DNA of 25,705 bases from IMG/VR virus record IMGVR_UViG_3300025864_000047, positions 1 to 25,705 of that record. One strand, 5' to 3'. The first letter of the stretch is position 1. Each line of letters opens with the position of its first letter. Of this stretch, positions 1 to 6,619 are shown piece by piece. Source of the DNA: a virus. Both the position numbers and the translations under genes were made by a program. The notes below the pieces were generated by a model, which had not been told where the DNA came from, searched no databases, and saw nothing but the letters and a program-made list of their open reading frames with translations.

Positions 1-229
1 TCCATTTGCGGCTCGTGGTGGTTTCGGAGCCCCAGCCGGGGCTGTCGAAGTCGCCGTCGTCCTCGGTCGAGGGCTCGATGGTGCACACGAAGTCGTTCGT
101 GGCGAGGATGTCGACCCATTCGGGGAGCTCGAACGTGCCGCCGCCCACGCCTTCTGTGTCGTTCACTTGCACCCACCACTTGTGGACGAACGTGCTGGCG
201 CCGAGGGGTACTCTGGCTGTTACTGGCAT
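1..229 (-). CDS. Major tail protein, N-terminal part (cut by window edge)
   Basis: An open frame begins with ATG at 229 and runs without a stop to the left edge, giving 76 residues (MPVTARVPLGASTF, then a VHKWWVQVN segment). The start is set by a strong AAAGGAG Shine-Dalgarno about 7 bases upstream, and it lies 12 bases after the stop of the tail-terminator gene. Tail-terminator followed by major tail tube protein is the normal order in siphoviruses, and the N-terminal style fits tail tube proteins. If correct, the product polymerises into the tail tube. The assignment rests on gene order and general resemblance; the C-terminal portion lies outside the window. Confidence 0.6.
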   Translation of the reverse strand, partial: MPVTARVPLGASTFVHKWWVQVNDTEGVGGGTFELPEWVDILATNDFVCTIEPSTEDDGDFDSPGWGSETTTSRKW

Positions 230-241
230 GGTCGCGCTCCT

Positions 242-697
242 TTACGTGCGGTTGGCTGAGGGCCGGTGGGCCGAGACGGAGTAGTTGGATGAGGTGGACC
301 ATCTCGAGTTTCCGTCTTGCCCGAGGCTGGCCGGTCCTGACGCGCGGTGAATCTGCCCGACCGTGACGCCCGTTGAGAGCGTGATGTCGAGCTTGTTCTG
401 GAGCAGGTTGAAGATGGCGTCTTCGAGGTTGTCGACAAGGCGCTTATCGGCCCCTTGGGCGCGGCAGCGGACCTGTACGCGCACCGCTGAATCGGACAGC
501 GCCGGATCGTCGTCGGAATCGTAGACCGTGAGCGTTACGATCCGGTCTGGCGTCTGCGGGATGCTGCCGAGCACGATGCCGGTTTCGAGCGCGGTGAAGA
601 CGCCGGACGTTCTATAGGTTGCCTCGATGCCGCCCGCCGCGAGGTGGACGGCGAGGCCGGTCAGGAGGTTGCTTTGGAATCCGGCGGCGAGGGTCAT
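242..697 (-). CDS. Tail terminator / minor capsid protein (Minor_capsid_3-like)
   Basis: This 151-aa protein starts at ATG 697, overlapping the upstream stop by ATGA, and ends with TAA at 242. It has the look of small phage neck proteins that cap the tail tube and join it to the head: an N-terminal helix (FQSNLLTGLAVHLA), a central beta region with PDRIVTLTVYDSDDD, then VRVQVRCRAQG followed by an amphipathic helix (DNLEDAIFNLLQNK). The 'RVQVRCR' strand followed by a helix is typical of the Minor_capsid_3 / DUF3168-type tail terminators. Position between the gp10-like gene and the major tail gene agrees. The family call is from resemblance, without a search. Confidence 0.65.
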   Translation of the reverse strand: MTLAAGFQSNLLTGLAVHLAAGGIEATYRTSGVFTALETGIVLGSIPQTPDRIVTLTVYDSDDDPALSDSAVRVQVRCRAQGADKRLVDNLEDAIFNLLQNKLDITLSTGVTVGQIHRASGPASLGQDGNSRWSTSSNYSVSAHRPSANRT

Positions 698-1077
698 CCG
701 AGCGCCGCCTTGATCTCGCGGGCGATGAGGTCTTCAACCTTGCGCTTCACGCCGGCATCGTTGATCGGCGTCTCGAGGTACTTGGCCTGGCGCTGGTGGC
801 CGTCGACGACGTCGTGATGCCATGTCAGTTCCTCGTGCTGGCGCCGGGCGTAGGGTGTGTCATACGTGACCGCCGCCTGCATGCCTTCGCCACCGACGAG
901 CCCGACCTGCTCGGGGGGCCACGGGTGGCCCGACTTGAGCAGGGTCGACTCTTCGATCGGCACAATCCGATTCGCCTCTTCGAGCACATGCTCGGCGCCG
1001 AGCATGAGCCCACGAGCGGTGCCGGCGCGCTCGCTGTCCTTCACCTTGGCGCCATACCATTTGAGGTGCAGGGTCAT
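694..1077 (-). CDS. HK97 gp10-like head-tail / tail completion protein
   Basis: The product is 127 aa. I chose ATG 1077 because it overlaps the upstream stop by ATGA; a GTG two codons further upstream (1083) is possible. The middle contains LGAEHVLEEANRIVPIEEST..LKSG and AAVTYDTPYARRQHE, which matches the pattern of HK97 gp10-like proteins (helix, 'P.ESG.LR.S' segment, then 'V.Y.TPYA..qHe'). These proteins act at the head-tail interface or in tail completion. It lies in the connector block between the head-closure gene and the tail terminator. Confidence 0.7.
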   Translation of the reverse strand: MTLHLKWYGAKVKDSERAGTARGLMLGAEHVLEEANRIVPIEESTLLKSGHPWPPEQVGLVGGEGMQAAVTYDTPYARRQHEELTWHHDVVDGHQRQAKYLETPINDAGVKRKVEDLIAREIKAALG

Positions 1078-1385
1078 GAGCACACGACCTTCAGATGGTG
1101 CATCTGGCCACGGAATGTCTGCGGGTTGGCTGCCAGCACTGTACTCGTGCGGCCGTCAATGGTGAGCCGCGATTCAGGCATGAACTGCGCAGCATCGTCG
1201 GGATGGGCTTGGCCGGTCCCCTCGGACACAACCTCTTCGCCGTTCGCGTTGCGCGCGAGGCGGCGCGTGCCGTCATAGTTCCAGCGAATGGTGACGGGAT
1301 CGGCGTACGCGGCACCGTAGGCGCCCTCGCCCGTCCACGTCTCGACGGTGACGGTGTCCTTGAGCATTGACCGCCGAATCTTCAT
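1074..1385 (-). CDS. Head-closure (stopper-like) protein
   Basis: A 103-aa product starting at ATG 1385, overlapping the upstream stop by ATGA. The sequence is mostly beta, with MLKDTVTVETWTG near the start, RWNYDGTRRLARNANGEE, and a final SRLTIDGRTSTVLAANPQTF then HHLKVVCS. Small beta-barrel proteins of this type (head-tail stopper, SPP1 gp16 / lambda FII-like) seal the portal channel after DNA packaging. Position after the adaptor and before the gp10-like gene fits that role. Identification is from size, strand pattern and gene order. Confidence 0.55.
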   Translation of the reverse strand: MKIRRSMLKDTVTVETWTGEGAYGAAYADPVTIRWNYDGTRRLARNANGEEVVSEGTGQAHPDDAAQFMPESRLTIDGRTSTVLAANPQTFRGQMHHLKVVCS

Positions 1386-1621
1386 GCGACGCCGCCCTTA
1401 GTGAAGTTGACGACGAACGAGTGCATCTGTGCCGTGAGGGCAGTGCGAAGCACGATGTAGAGCGCCTTCGGCCGGTCTCGCCATGCGAACTGCGCGACCA
1501 TCTTCAGGCCCTCTCGCATGAGCAGATACGGCTGCGCAAGACGCCGAATCTTGACGTCCACAACGATCTCGCCGCCGTCGTTTCGAGGCACCGAGACTTC
1601 AAGCCACCATGGCCCCTTCAC
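1382..1621 (-). CDS. Hypothetical connector-region protein, 79 aa
   Basis: It starts at GTG 1621 (GTGA overlap with the upstream stop) and ends at 1382, overlapping the next start. The protein begins MKGPWWLEVSVPRNDGGEI, continues with two likely helices containing LLMREGLKMVAQFAWRD, and ends FVVNFTKGGVA. I do not recognise a family. Being locked by overlaps on both sides into the head-tail connector block suggests a structural or assembly role. The GTG start is determined only by the overlap, since no better start lies nearby. Confidence 0.55.
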   Translation of the reverse strand: MKGPWWLEVSVPRNDGGEIVVDVKIRRLAQPYLLMREGLKMVAQFAWRDRPKALYIVLRTALTAQMHSFVVNFTKGGVA

Positions 1622-1986
1622 GGCGTCACCGGGTCGCCACGGTAGAGCCCCGCCGCCCGCAGGATGCGGCCTGCACGAGGCGCTAGCACCAGAGGGGCGG
1701 CGGGCATCGCCTTGACGTTGCCGATGGTCAGGTCCGATAGCGGCCCCAGCACGTCGTCCTCTTCGTCGCCGGCCAGCCAGAACTCGACCTGGGCGCAGGT
1801 GGCGTCGCGGAAGACGGCGATGTCCTCGGCCTCGGTAGGGAAGCCGTCCGTGTCGTGCTCGTAGACGGCCGTGCGCGTGAAGTCGTCAACGACCTCCCCC
1901 GCCCGGTCGATAAGGCGGGGGAGGTCGTCAGGAGTCGTGCCGCCAGCAAACGTGGCGTACTCATCGCTGGTGGCGTAGGCGGTCAT
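1618..1986 (-). CDS. Head-tail connector (adaptor) protein
   Basis: The product is 122 aa, starting at ATG 1986 with an ATGA overlap. It is largely helical: MTAYATSDEYATFAGG, then DLPRLIDRAGEVVDDFTR, a segment with AVFRDATCAQVEFWLAGDE, and a short C-terminal tail with ILRAAGLYRG. This arrangement, an N-terminal 'ta.y.t.eea...g' followed by helices with 'A...vd..tr' and 'al..A...qv..w', is typical of phage gp6/gp15-type adaptors that dock onto the portal. It is the first of the connector genes downstream of the capsid module, as expected. Confidence 0.65.
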   Translation of the reverse strand: MTAYATSDEYATFAGGTTPDDLPRLIDRAGEVVDDFTRTAVYEHDTDGFPTEAEDIAVFRDATCAQVEFWLAGDEEDDVLGPLSDLTIGNVKAMPAAPLVLAPRAGRILRAAGLYRGDPVTP

Positions 1987-2204
1987 GTCTCGATGACCTT
2001 CGTGGTGCCGGCGTCGATGTCATGTTCGATGGTCACGACCTTGCCGCCGGGCTGAGTGAACGGGTACCACTCGGTGCGCGCCGCGGCCTTCTTCTTGGAC
2101 TTGGGCGCGTTGGGAACCACGACCTCGCTGATGTCACCAAGCTTGGTGAGCATCGGCCCCTTGACTATTCCGCCGGTGGCGAACGGCTCGATCTTGTCAG
2201 TCAT
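1983..2204 (-). CDS. Small protein with tape-measure-like GGIVKGPM motif, 73 aa
   Basis: This gene starts at ATG 2204, 8 bases after the previous stop, and overlaps the adaptor start by ATGA. Its N-terminal third reads FATGGIVKGPMLTKLGD followed by SEVVVPN, close to the 'ATGGIV.GP....GE.GPE.V.P' motif seen in tape-measure proteins and other phage structural proteins. The second half has a basic patch (PKSKKKAAARTEWYPF) and an acidic end. It is far too short to be a tape measure itself. A minor head or connector component is a reasonable guess; the function is unknown. Confidence 0.55.
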   Translation of the reverse strand: MTDKIEPFATGGIVKGPMLTKLGDISEVVVPNAPKSKKKAAARTEWYPFTQPGGKVVTIEHDIDAGTTKVIET

Positions 2205-2212
2205 CGCCGCGG

Positions 2213-2509
2213 TCAGTCCTTCTCGGGCTTGGACGCGGCTGTCTCCACGCCGCCCTTGAGGCCCTTGGCATCACCGATGTCGTCGGCCTTGGGCCGCTGC
2301 GGCTCCGCGCCGGCGTGGGGCTGATAGCTCGACCCACCGATGCGGTCGCGGTAGTCCCCACGCTTGGGTCCGTCGCCGAGCGCATCCTCGGGGCCCTGGG
2401 GCTCCGACGGATCGCCGGGCAGCATCGGGACGCCCAAGTCGAGGGCATCGTCGCGGGTCGTGGTCTTCTTGGTCTTCGGCTCGGTCTCGGGCTTGGTCTT
2501 GTCATCCAT
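2213..2509 (-). CDS. Hypothetical hydrophilic structural-region protein, 98 aa
   Basis: I chose ATG 2509 because a GGAG Shine-Dalgarno lies just upstream; the frame stays open to 2671 but that part overlaps the end of the major capsid gene. The protein (MDDKTKPETEPKTKKTTTRDD...) is highly charged and proline/glycine rich, with no hydrophobic core visible, so it is probably disordered. It sits right after the major capsid gene, where head decoration or head-stabilising proteins often lie, but nothing in the sequence proves this. It ends at 2213, 8 bases before the next start. Confidence 0.55.
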   Translation of the reverse strand: MDDKTKPETEPKTKKTTTRDDALDLGVPMLPGDPSEPQGPEDALGDGPKRGDYRDRIGGSSYQPHAGAEPQRPKADDIGDAKGLKGGVETAASKPEKD

Positions 2510-2561
2510 GAGGTGCTCCTGTTCGGGAAGGGGAGAGGGCTGCCCCAGGGCGCACGTGGCG

Positions 2562-2577
2562 CACGCCCCGGGGCGTG
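2562..2577. other. GC-rich perfect palindrome after the capsid gene
   Basis: CACGCCCCGGGGCGTG is a perfect 16-base palindrome beginning 4 bases beyond the TAA of the major capsid gene. RNA from the minus strand would fold into a hairpin there. No U-tract follows, so I do not call it an intrinsic terminator; RNA stabilisation or attenuation is possible. Confidence 0.5.
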
Positions 2578-2580
2578 TGG

Positions 2581-3537
2581 TTAGGAGGCGAGGACGCCGG
2601 TGAGGCGAGCGGCGGCCTTGCCACCGAAGACGCCCAGGCCGACGAACCACTCGATCCGAGTGCGGAAACACGGCTTGACCTGCTGCTCGCCGAGGTCGCG
2701 CACGTCGAGGGTGCCGTTCTGCAGGCCGGCGACGGACTGGTCGTCGATGCCCTGGCCGAACTTGACGGCGTAGATCGAGGAGGCGATGGCGCCGGAGGTG
2801 CCCTGCGTCTCGGTCTGCGGGATGACGAGCGTGCCGTCCGCCTTGTTGCCGATGTCGAGCAGCGGGATGCCGTTGTACATCTGGATGTGGCGGCCGAAGC
2901 TGTCGACGGTCTGGTCGTAGGTGGTCAGGCGCCGCGCCGAGCTGGCGATCTTCGCCTTGACGGCGGCGTTCATGTACAGGACGCCGTTGCTGGCGTTGAT
3001 GCCGAGCACCTGAGCGATGAGGTTGTCGAGCTGGTCGAAGAACAGGTGGCGGGCGTTGTCGTCGGCGCCGAGCACGGCCAAGCCGTTGGTCGCGGCGGCG
3101 ATGACCTGAGCGCCGGTGAGGCGCTTCTTGATGCCGTCGAAGCTGTTCGCATCGCCAGCCGTGTCGCCGTTGATGAACGTGTCGTCGAACTTGTAGGCCG
3201 CGGCCTTGGCCTTCAGGTTGTTCTGCGTGGTGCGCAGGTCGGCGAGGTTGCCGCCGGTCTTGACGAGGAAGGTGTCTACGTCGGCGTCGCCGCCGAGGAT
3301 GACGATGGACTCCGTCTTCGGGTTCACGGTGCCGGTCGACTCCGCGTAGGCGGCGTTCACGGCGCGGAACTCGACGCCCGGGAGCGCCAGCTCCTCGTTG
3401 TACCTGTAGGCGTTGCCTTGGATGTCGACGAAGGGAATCCGGTCGATGACCGGGCTCTCCTTGACGAACGTCTCGACGACGCCGGGGACGATCGGGTTGT
3501 TGGTGAGCTTATTGGCTTCCGCCAGGGTCAGTGCCAT
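2581..3537 (-). CDS. Major capsid protein (HK97-fold type)
   Basis: A 318-aa product starting at ATG 3537 with a GAGGAG Shine-Dalgarno. It opens MALTLAEANKLTNNPIV and has the features of HK97-fold coat proteins: an early segment with FVDIQGNAYRYNEE, an E-loop-like region (VEFRAVNAAYAESTG), helix-rich centre, YMNAAVKAKI and a late P-domain/A-domain part with IQMYNGIPLLDIG and IYAVKFGQG. It follows the scaffold gene directly, the standard order. The product assembles the icosahedral head shell. GC-rich hairpins lie on both sides of the gene. Confidence 0.85.
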   Translation of the reverse strand: MALTLAEANKLTNNPIVPGVVETFVKESPVIDRIPFVDIQGNAYRYNEELALPGVEFRAVNAAYAESTGTVNPKTESIVILGGDADVDTFLVKTGGNLADLRTTQNNLKAKAAAYKFDDTFINGDTAGDANSFDGIKKRLTGAQVIAAATNGLAVLGADDNARHLFFDQLDNLIAQVLGINASNGVLYMNAAVKAKIASSARRLTTYDQTVDSFGRHIQMYNGIPLLDIGNKADGTLVIPQTETQGTSGAIASSIYAVKFGQGIDDQSVAGLQNGTLDVRDLGEQQVKPCFRTRIEWFVGLGVFGGKAAARLTGVLAS

Positions 3538-3562
3538 CTTGTGCTCCTCATGCTCGGCCGCC

Positions 3563-3578
3563 CCTGGCGTGCGCCAGG
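3563..3578. other. Hairpin between scaffold and major capsid genes
   Basis: CCTGGCG and CGCCAGG form a perfect 7-base-pair stem around a 2-base centre, 7 bases downstream of the scaffold stop codon. There is no U-tract. It resembles in position the palindromes after the capsid gene and before the scaffold gene. Confidence 0.45.
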
Positions 3579-3585
3579 CGTCGGC

Positions 3586-4209
3586 TTACTGGTTTGCTTG
3601 CTGCTCGTAGTAGTCGCGGGAACGCTGCTGCGGATCGTCGGACTGCTTGCCGGCGGGCGCGGCGCCGCCCACGTGGCCACCGGAGCGCGCAGGTGCGGCG
3701 AGCGCGCCTGCGGCCTTGAGGTTGGGGTTCGCGGTGAGCGCCGCCTTGATGGCCTCGCCGACCTGCGTGGCAAAGTCATCCGCCGCCGGATCGATGGCCT
3801 CCAGCGCGCGCATGAACGAGCGCGAGTCCACCAGGGACTCGGGGTCGGCGCCGAGCTTGCCGGCGGCGCGCAGGACGGCGTTCTCGACCTTCGTGGCCTT
3901 GGCCTCGAGACGGGCGGCGTCGCGCTCGTCGGCTGCCGTCTGGGCGGCCTTGACCGGGTCGTCGTCGTCCTTCAGGCTGAGCGCCTTGGCGATCGCGTCG
4001 CGCGTCGCCGTGAGCGCATCGTTGCTGGTCGTGGCCTTGGTGCGATTGGTCGCTGCTTCAGTGCGCGTCTTGCCGATGAGCTTCTGGGCCCAGTCGGGCA
4101 GGCTGGCCACGTCGTCAGGCGCGGCGGCAGCGGGGGTCTCGGGAGCGGGCGCCGGCGGGTCGACCGCGGCGACGGGCTTGGGAGTGACGACTTCTGCTAC
4201 TTCTACCAT
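3586..4209 (-). CDS. Capsid scaffolding protein
   Basis: The product is 207 aa, starting at ATG 4209 with an AGGAGG Shine-Dalgarno 8 bases upstream. It has the composition of a phage scaffold: an Ala/Pro-rich disordered N-terminus (residues 1-35), SLPDWAQKLIGKTRTEAATN, a long charged helical centre (DDDPVKAAQTAADERDAARL followed by KATKVENAVLRAAGKLG), and a polar C-terminal tail ending DYYEQQANQ. 'LPDWAQKLI..LR.EAA..R' is a signature of siphovirus scaffolds. It guides assembly of the coat protein encoded immediately downstream and is then removed. Confidence 0.8.
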   Translation of the reverse strand: MVEVAEVVTPKPVAAVDPPAPAPETPAAAAPDDVASLPDWAQKLIGKTRTEAATNRTKATTSNDALTATRDAIAKALSLKDDDDPVKAAQTAADERDAARLEAKATKVENAVLRAAGKLGADPESLVDSRSFMRALEAIDPAADDFATQVGEAIKAALTANPNLKAAGALAAPARSGGHVGGAAPAGKQSDDPQQRSRDYYEQQANQ

Positions 4210-4234
4210 GGGGGAGCCTCCTGGGCTGCCTGTG

Positions 4235-4253
4235 CCCCGACGCCAAGTCGGGG
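4235..4253. other. Hairpin in the leader of the scaffold gene
   Basis: CCCCGAC and GTCGGGG are perfect complements separated by 5 bases, in the 92-base gap between the split minor-capsid C-half and the scaffold. The same gap holds the scaffold's AGGAGG site. No U-tract is present. It may separate capsid/scaffold RNA from the upstream transcript. Confidence 0.45.
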
Positions 4254-4301
4254 ACGTGTAGGGGCAGTGTGACGGAGGCGGAAGTGCGGAGGCGCGTGCA
4301 G

Positions 4302-4628
4302 TTACAGAGCGCCGAGACGCTCGCGAACAGGCTGGCGCTTGGCCGTTGTGGATGCGACGTGGGCGCGTATCTTGGCCTGGTAGGCGCGCACCCGCACGCC
4401 CGCCGCCTGTGCCGCTACGTCGTCCATGGCGGCGGCCTGCACGCGCTTGGCGGCCCGTGTCTGACGCTCAAGGTAGCGGAGCTTCGTCGTGTCGGCGTAG
4501 CCCTGCGGGTCGGCAACGTCGCCCATGGGGCGCGTAATGCCCTCCTGGTAGGCGCTGACGCTGTGGCGACAGTTGCAGTGCATGAGGCCGGCGGCGCGGG
4601 CTTCGTCGAGGGTGGGGTAGGCGGTCAC
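4302..4628 (-). CDS. Minor capsid protein (MuF type), detached C-terminal part
   Basis: A 108-aa ORF with a GTG start at 4628 that overlaps the previous stop (GTGA). It begins MTAYPTLDEARAAGLMH and continues CNCRHSVSAYQEGITRP, RYLERQTRAAKRVQAAA and VRAYQAKIRAHVASTTAKRQ. In intact actinophage minor capsid proteins this is the segment that directly follows 'CPLCRPWEGKVLS', ending in '...AR.W...IR.H...tg..R...RE'. Here that upstream segment is encoded by the gene starting at 6312, with about 215 extra residues and a separate 58-aa gene in between. The usual GLMHPNCRH is here GLMHCNCRH. I infer that it completes the MuF fold in trans, or is a non-functional remnant. Confidence 0.75.
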   Translation of the reverse strand: MTAYPTLDEARAAGLMHCNCRHSVSAYQEGITRPMGDVADPQGYADTTKLRYLERQTRAAKRVQAAAMDDVAAQAAGVRVRAYQAKIRAHVASTTAKRQPVRERLGAL

Positions 4629-4801
4629 GGGCGCGGCTCGTACTGGATGCCGTTGTCGCCCTCGTGCGGCTGCGTGTGGTCGAAGGTGCCGTCGAGGATG
4701 TCTTCGGGGATGCCGTCGGGGAAGGCGAGGCAGACATTCTCAGTGCGGGTTTCGCGGTCAAAGTTCGCACAGTCTGCACATTGAGTGGTGACTATAGTCA
4801 C
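4625..4801 (-). CDS. 58-aa Cys protein with AFPDGIP motif
   Basis: It starts at GTG 4801, overlapping the metallopeptidase-gene stop by GTGA, and ends at 4625, overlapping the next GTG. The frame has CADCANF near residue 8, a third Cys at 24, then LAFPDGIPEDILDGTFDHTQ and GDNGIQYEP. The pattern Cys-x2-Cys...Cys-x-AFPDGIP..I..G..DH..P..GD.GI.YEP is a small family I know from phage genomes near minor head genes; its role is not established to my knowledge. Here it lies inside the insertion that splits the minor capsid gene. A role as a partner of, or immunity factor for, the preceding metallopeptidase domain is inference. Confidence 0.7.
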   Translation of the reverse strand: MTIVTTQCADCANFDRETRTENVCLAFPDGIPEDILDGTFDHTQPHEGDNGIQYEPRP

Positions 4802-6312
4802 GGCGTCAGCCCTCCGAGTTCGGCATACAAGCGCATGGCTTCGGGGCTGTACGAACGCCCGTCTATGAGGCCCACGAACGTCTCAGCCACGAACTCCAGA
4901 GGGTCAGCCGCTGCCCGACGCGATATCTCCGGACCGACGCGCTTGAGCATGGTTTCATAGCTCGTCCCGTATCGACTGAGATACAACTTCGCATACTGTT
5001 CGGGGTTCGTCTTGTCGTGAGCCGCATGGCCTAGTTCATGGATGAGTGGATGGTCGGCGCGGCCTGTAGACCAGAACCCGGATTCGTTCTGCGCAAGCGC
5101 CCGCGCCGCCGCCTCGCTCCCTCCCTTCGACCAGAATGACGCACTCGGGTTCACAATCACCCGCTTGTATGACGAGTCGTACATCGCTGGGGACAACTTC
5201 TTCAAATTCCCGGTGAATGGTGCGCTTGTGATGTCAAAACGACGCACAGAGTCGATACCTCGCGACTGTAGAAGGTCAGAAGCACCTCGCACGGTCTCCG
5301 TAAGTCCCGCTCCCCGCTTGCCAATGACGTTGACGCTCACTGTGGGCATTTCCACTGGCATCGGTGGCGCGGCCTCCACCCCCGGCCCCTCCGTCGCGAC
5401 CTGGAACGCAGCGTCCGCGTCCGGCGGCATCTCAACCGGCACGCCGCCTATCGACAGCACCTTCCCTTCCCACGGTCGGCACAGTGGGCACTCCCTCGGC
5501 GCATCCGAGACGATGACGAGGTCCAGCCCGTTAGCGGTCAGCCGATCGACGTGCCCCTGCACGGCAGCGCGCCCGCAGCCGGTGCGCATGGCCATTTCCG
5601 TGTAGGACTCCATCGACCAGCCGCGCCCGGCTGAATCGACGAACCCTGTTATGCCCTTCTGGGCGAACCTGTTGAGCGCCGCCTGCGCCGCCTGCCGCCG
5701 CGTCTGGTCGCCGAGCAGGACGCCGCTAGAGCTCTCGGCGATGACGCTACGGTAGGTGTCCATGGTCGACCTGAGGATGCCGGTGTGCGTCGCCAGCACG
5801 TTGCCCAGCGTCTCCTGCGTCAGTGCCTCGATGGCGCGCAGGCCGGCGAGGGGCTCAACGGCAGGCGCGGCTCCCATGTACGCTGGATGCTTGTCAACGA
5901 ACGCCTGCGCCTTCTCCGCCGTGTCGAATTTGTGCAGCACGCGCCCATCGGGTTCACGGATCTCCCACGGATTGCGCGGCATCGGCGACCACTGCACGGC
6001 GCTGTACTTCATCGCGGCGCTCATCTGCAGTTTCGACAAGTCGGCAACGGCAGACAGCCCACCCTGCTCGTAGGCGTCCGTGATGGCAGTGGCGACGCCG
6101 CGCGCCGCCTTCTCCTCGAGGTCAGCCAGCAGCCGCTTCGCCTGCCGCTCGTACTCCTGCATCTGCGCCAGCTTCGTCGCCGCCCACTCGGGCGCGTCCA
6201 GACCCTTACCCAGGTTCCGGGCGATGCGCGCTACCAGCGCCGCCTCGGCGTCCTGGTAGTGCGCGACAACGCCGGCGGCGAGGTGTTCGGCTTGGGCGGG
6301 GCTGACGGGCAT
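4798..6312 (-). CDS. MuF-type minor capsid protein with C-terminal HExxH metallopeptidase domain
   Basis: The product is 504 aa. ATG 6312 is chosen because it makes a TGATG overlap with the preceding small gene; the frame upstream is a shadow. Residues 1-290 match the phage minor capsid/head morphogenesis type: helical N-terminus, VDSAGRGWSMESYTEM (225-240), RTGCGRAAVQGHVDRL (243-258) and SDAPRECPLCRPWEGKVLSI (269-288). Instead of the normal continuation comes a linker (about 291-330), then a domain with HPLIHELGHAAH (HELGH at 425-429) and PLEFVAETFVGL (E477, a likely third zinc ligand). This is a zincin peptidase pattern as in MuF polymorphic toxins. The 3' part is markedly less GC-rich. The metallopeptidase could act in the injected head contents or as a toxin. 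Confidence 0.8.
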   Translation of the reverse strand: MPVSPAQAEHLAAGVVAHYQDAEAALVARIARNLGKGLDAPEWAATKLAQMQEYERQAKRLLADLEEKAARGVATAITDAYEQGGLSAVADLSKLQMSAAMKYSAVQWSPMPRNPWEIREPDGRVLHKFDTAEKAQAFVDKHPAYMGAAPAVEPLAGLRAIEALTQETLGNVLATHTGILRSTMDTYRSVIAESSSGVLLGDQTRRQAAQAALNRFAQKGITGFVDSAGRGWSMESYTEMAMRTGCGRAAVQGHVDRLTANGLDLVIVSDAPRECPLCRPWEGKVLSIGGVPVEMPPDADAAFQVATEGPGVEAAPPMPVEMPTVSVNVIGKRGAGLTETVRGASDLLQSRGIDSVRRFDITSAPFTGNLKKLSPAMYDSSYKRVIVNPSASFWSKGGSEAAARALAQNESGFWSTGRADHPLIHELGHAAHDKTNPEQYAKLYLSRYGTSYETMLKRVGPEISRRAAADPLEFVAETFVGLIDGRSYSPEAMRLYAELGGLTP

Positions 6313-6485
6313 CAGCGCCGGCCGTACCAGCCGTGCCAGAACTGCCACCAGGGGATGCGCTGCAGCCTCACAGTGATCTTGAACGACTGTGCGCCCGGGA
6401 CTCTCGGGAGGATCTCGCCGGAAGACACGTACCACCTGCAGAGCCGGCGGCGGATGTAGTAGGGCTTGAAGAGGGAGACGCCCAT
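6312..6485 (-). CDS. Small basic aromatic protein, 57 aa
   Basis: ATG 6485 overlaps the previous stop as TGATG, and the stop at 6312 overlaps the minor capsid start the same way. The protein reads MGVSLFKPYYIRRRLCRWYV, then VPGAQSFKITVRLQRIPWW and ends WHGWYGRR. It is rich in Trp, Tyr and Arg. I do not recognise it; the tight coupling on both sides, and the absence of any other use for this stretch, support that it is translated. It may be a small head-associated protein. Confidence 0.5.
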   Translation of the reverse strand: MGVSLFKPYYIRRRLCRWYVSSGEILPRVPGAQSFKITVRLQRIPWWQFWHGWYGRR

Positions 6486-6619
6486 CACTTCTTCGGGAAC
6501 GGCGGCGCCTTCTTGCCGCCAAACGCGGGCATCTTCTTCGCCGGCTGCTTCTTGCCGGCCGCCGGCTTGTTCGTCTTCAGTCGCTTGTCCTTGGGGGTGC
6601 CTTTACTGGGGAAACCCAT
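6485..6619 (-). CDS. Lysine/proline-rich small protein, 44 aa
   Basis: ATG 6619 has an AGGAGG-type Shine-Dalgarno 8 bases upstream and overlaps the previous stop as TGATG; its own stop overlaps the next ATG as TGATG. The protein (MGFPSKGTPKDKRLKTNKPA, then repeats of AGKKQPAKKMPAFGGKK) is about one third lysine with Pro-Ala spacing, resembling histone-tail or DNA-binding tails. Small lysine-rich proteins next to portal genes are common in actinophages; I know of no demonstrated function. Confidence 0.6.
   Translation of the reverse strand: MGFPSKGTPKDKRLKTNKPAAGKKQPAKKMPAFGGKKAPPFPKK

Noticed and set aside
2562-2577. Intrinsic terminator after the major capsid gene
   Set aside because: The palindrome is perfect but no U-tract follows on the transcribed strand, so I list it only as a hairpin.
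2575-4272. A 565-codon open frame on the plus strand over the capsid and scaffold genes
   Set aside because: It is antisense to well-supported scaffold and major capsid genes; long antisense frames are usual in GC-rich coding DNA, and the translation shows repetitive Val/Asp/Arg/Gly composition without a domain.
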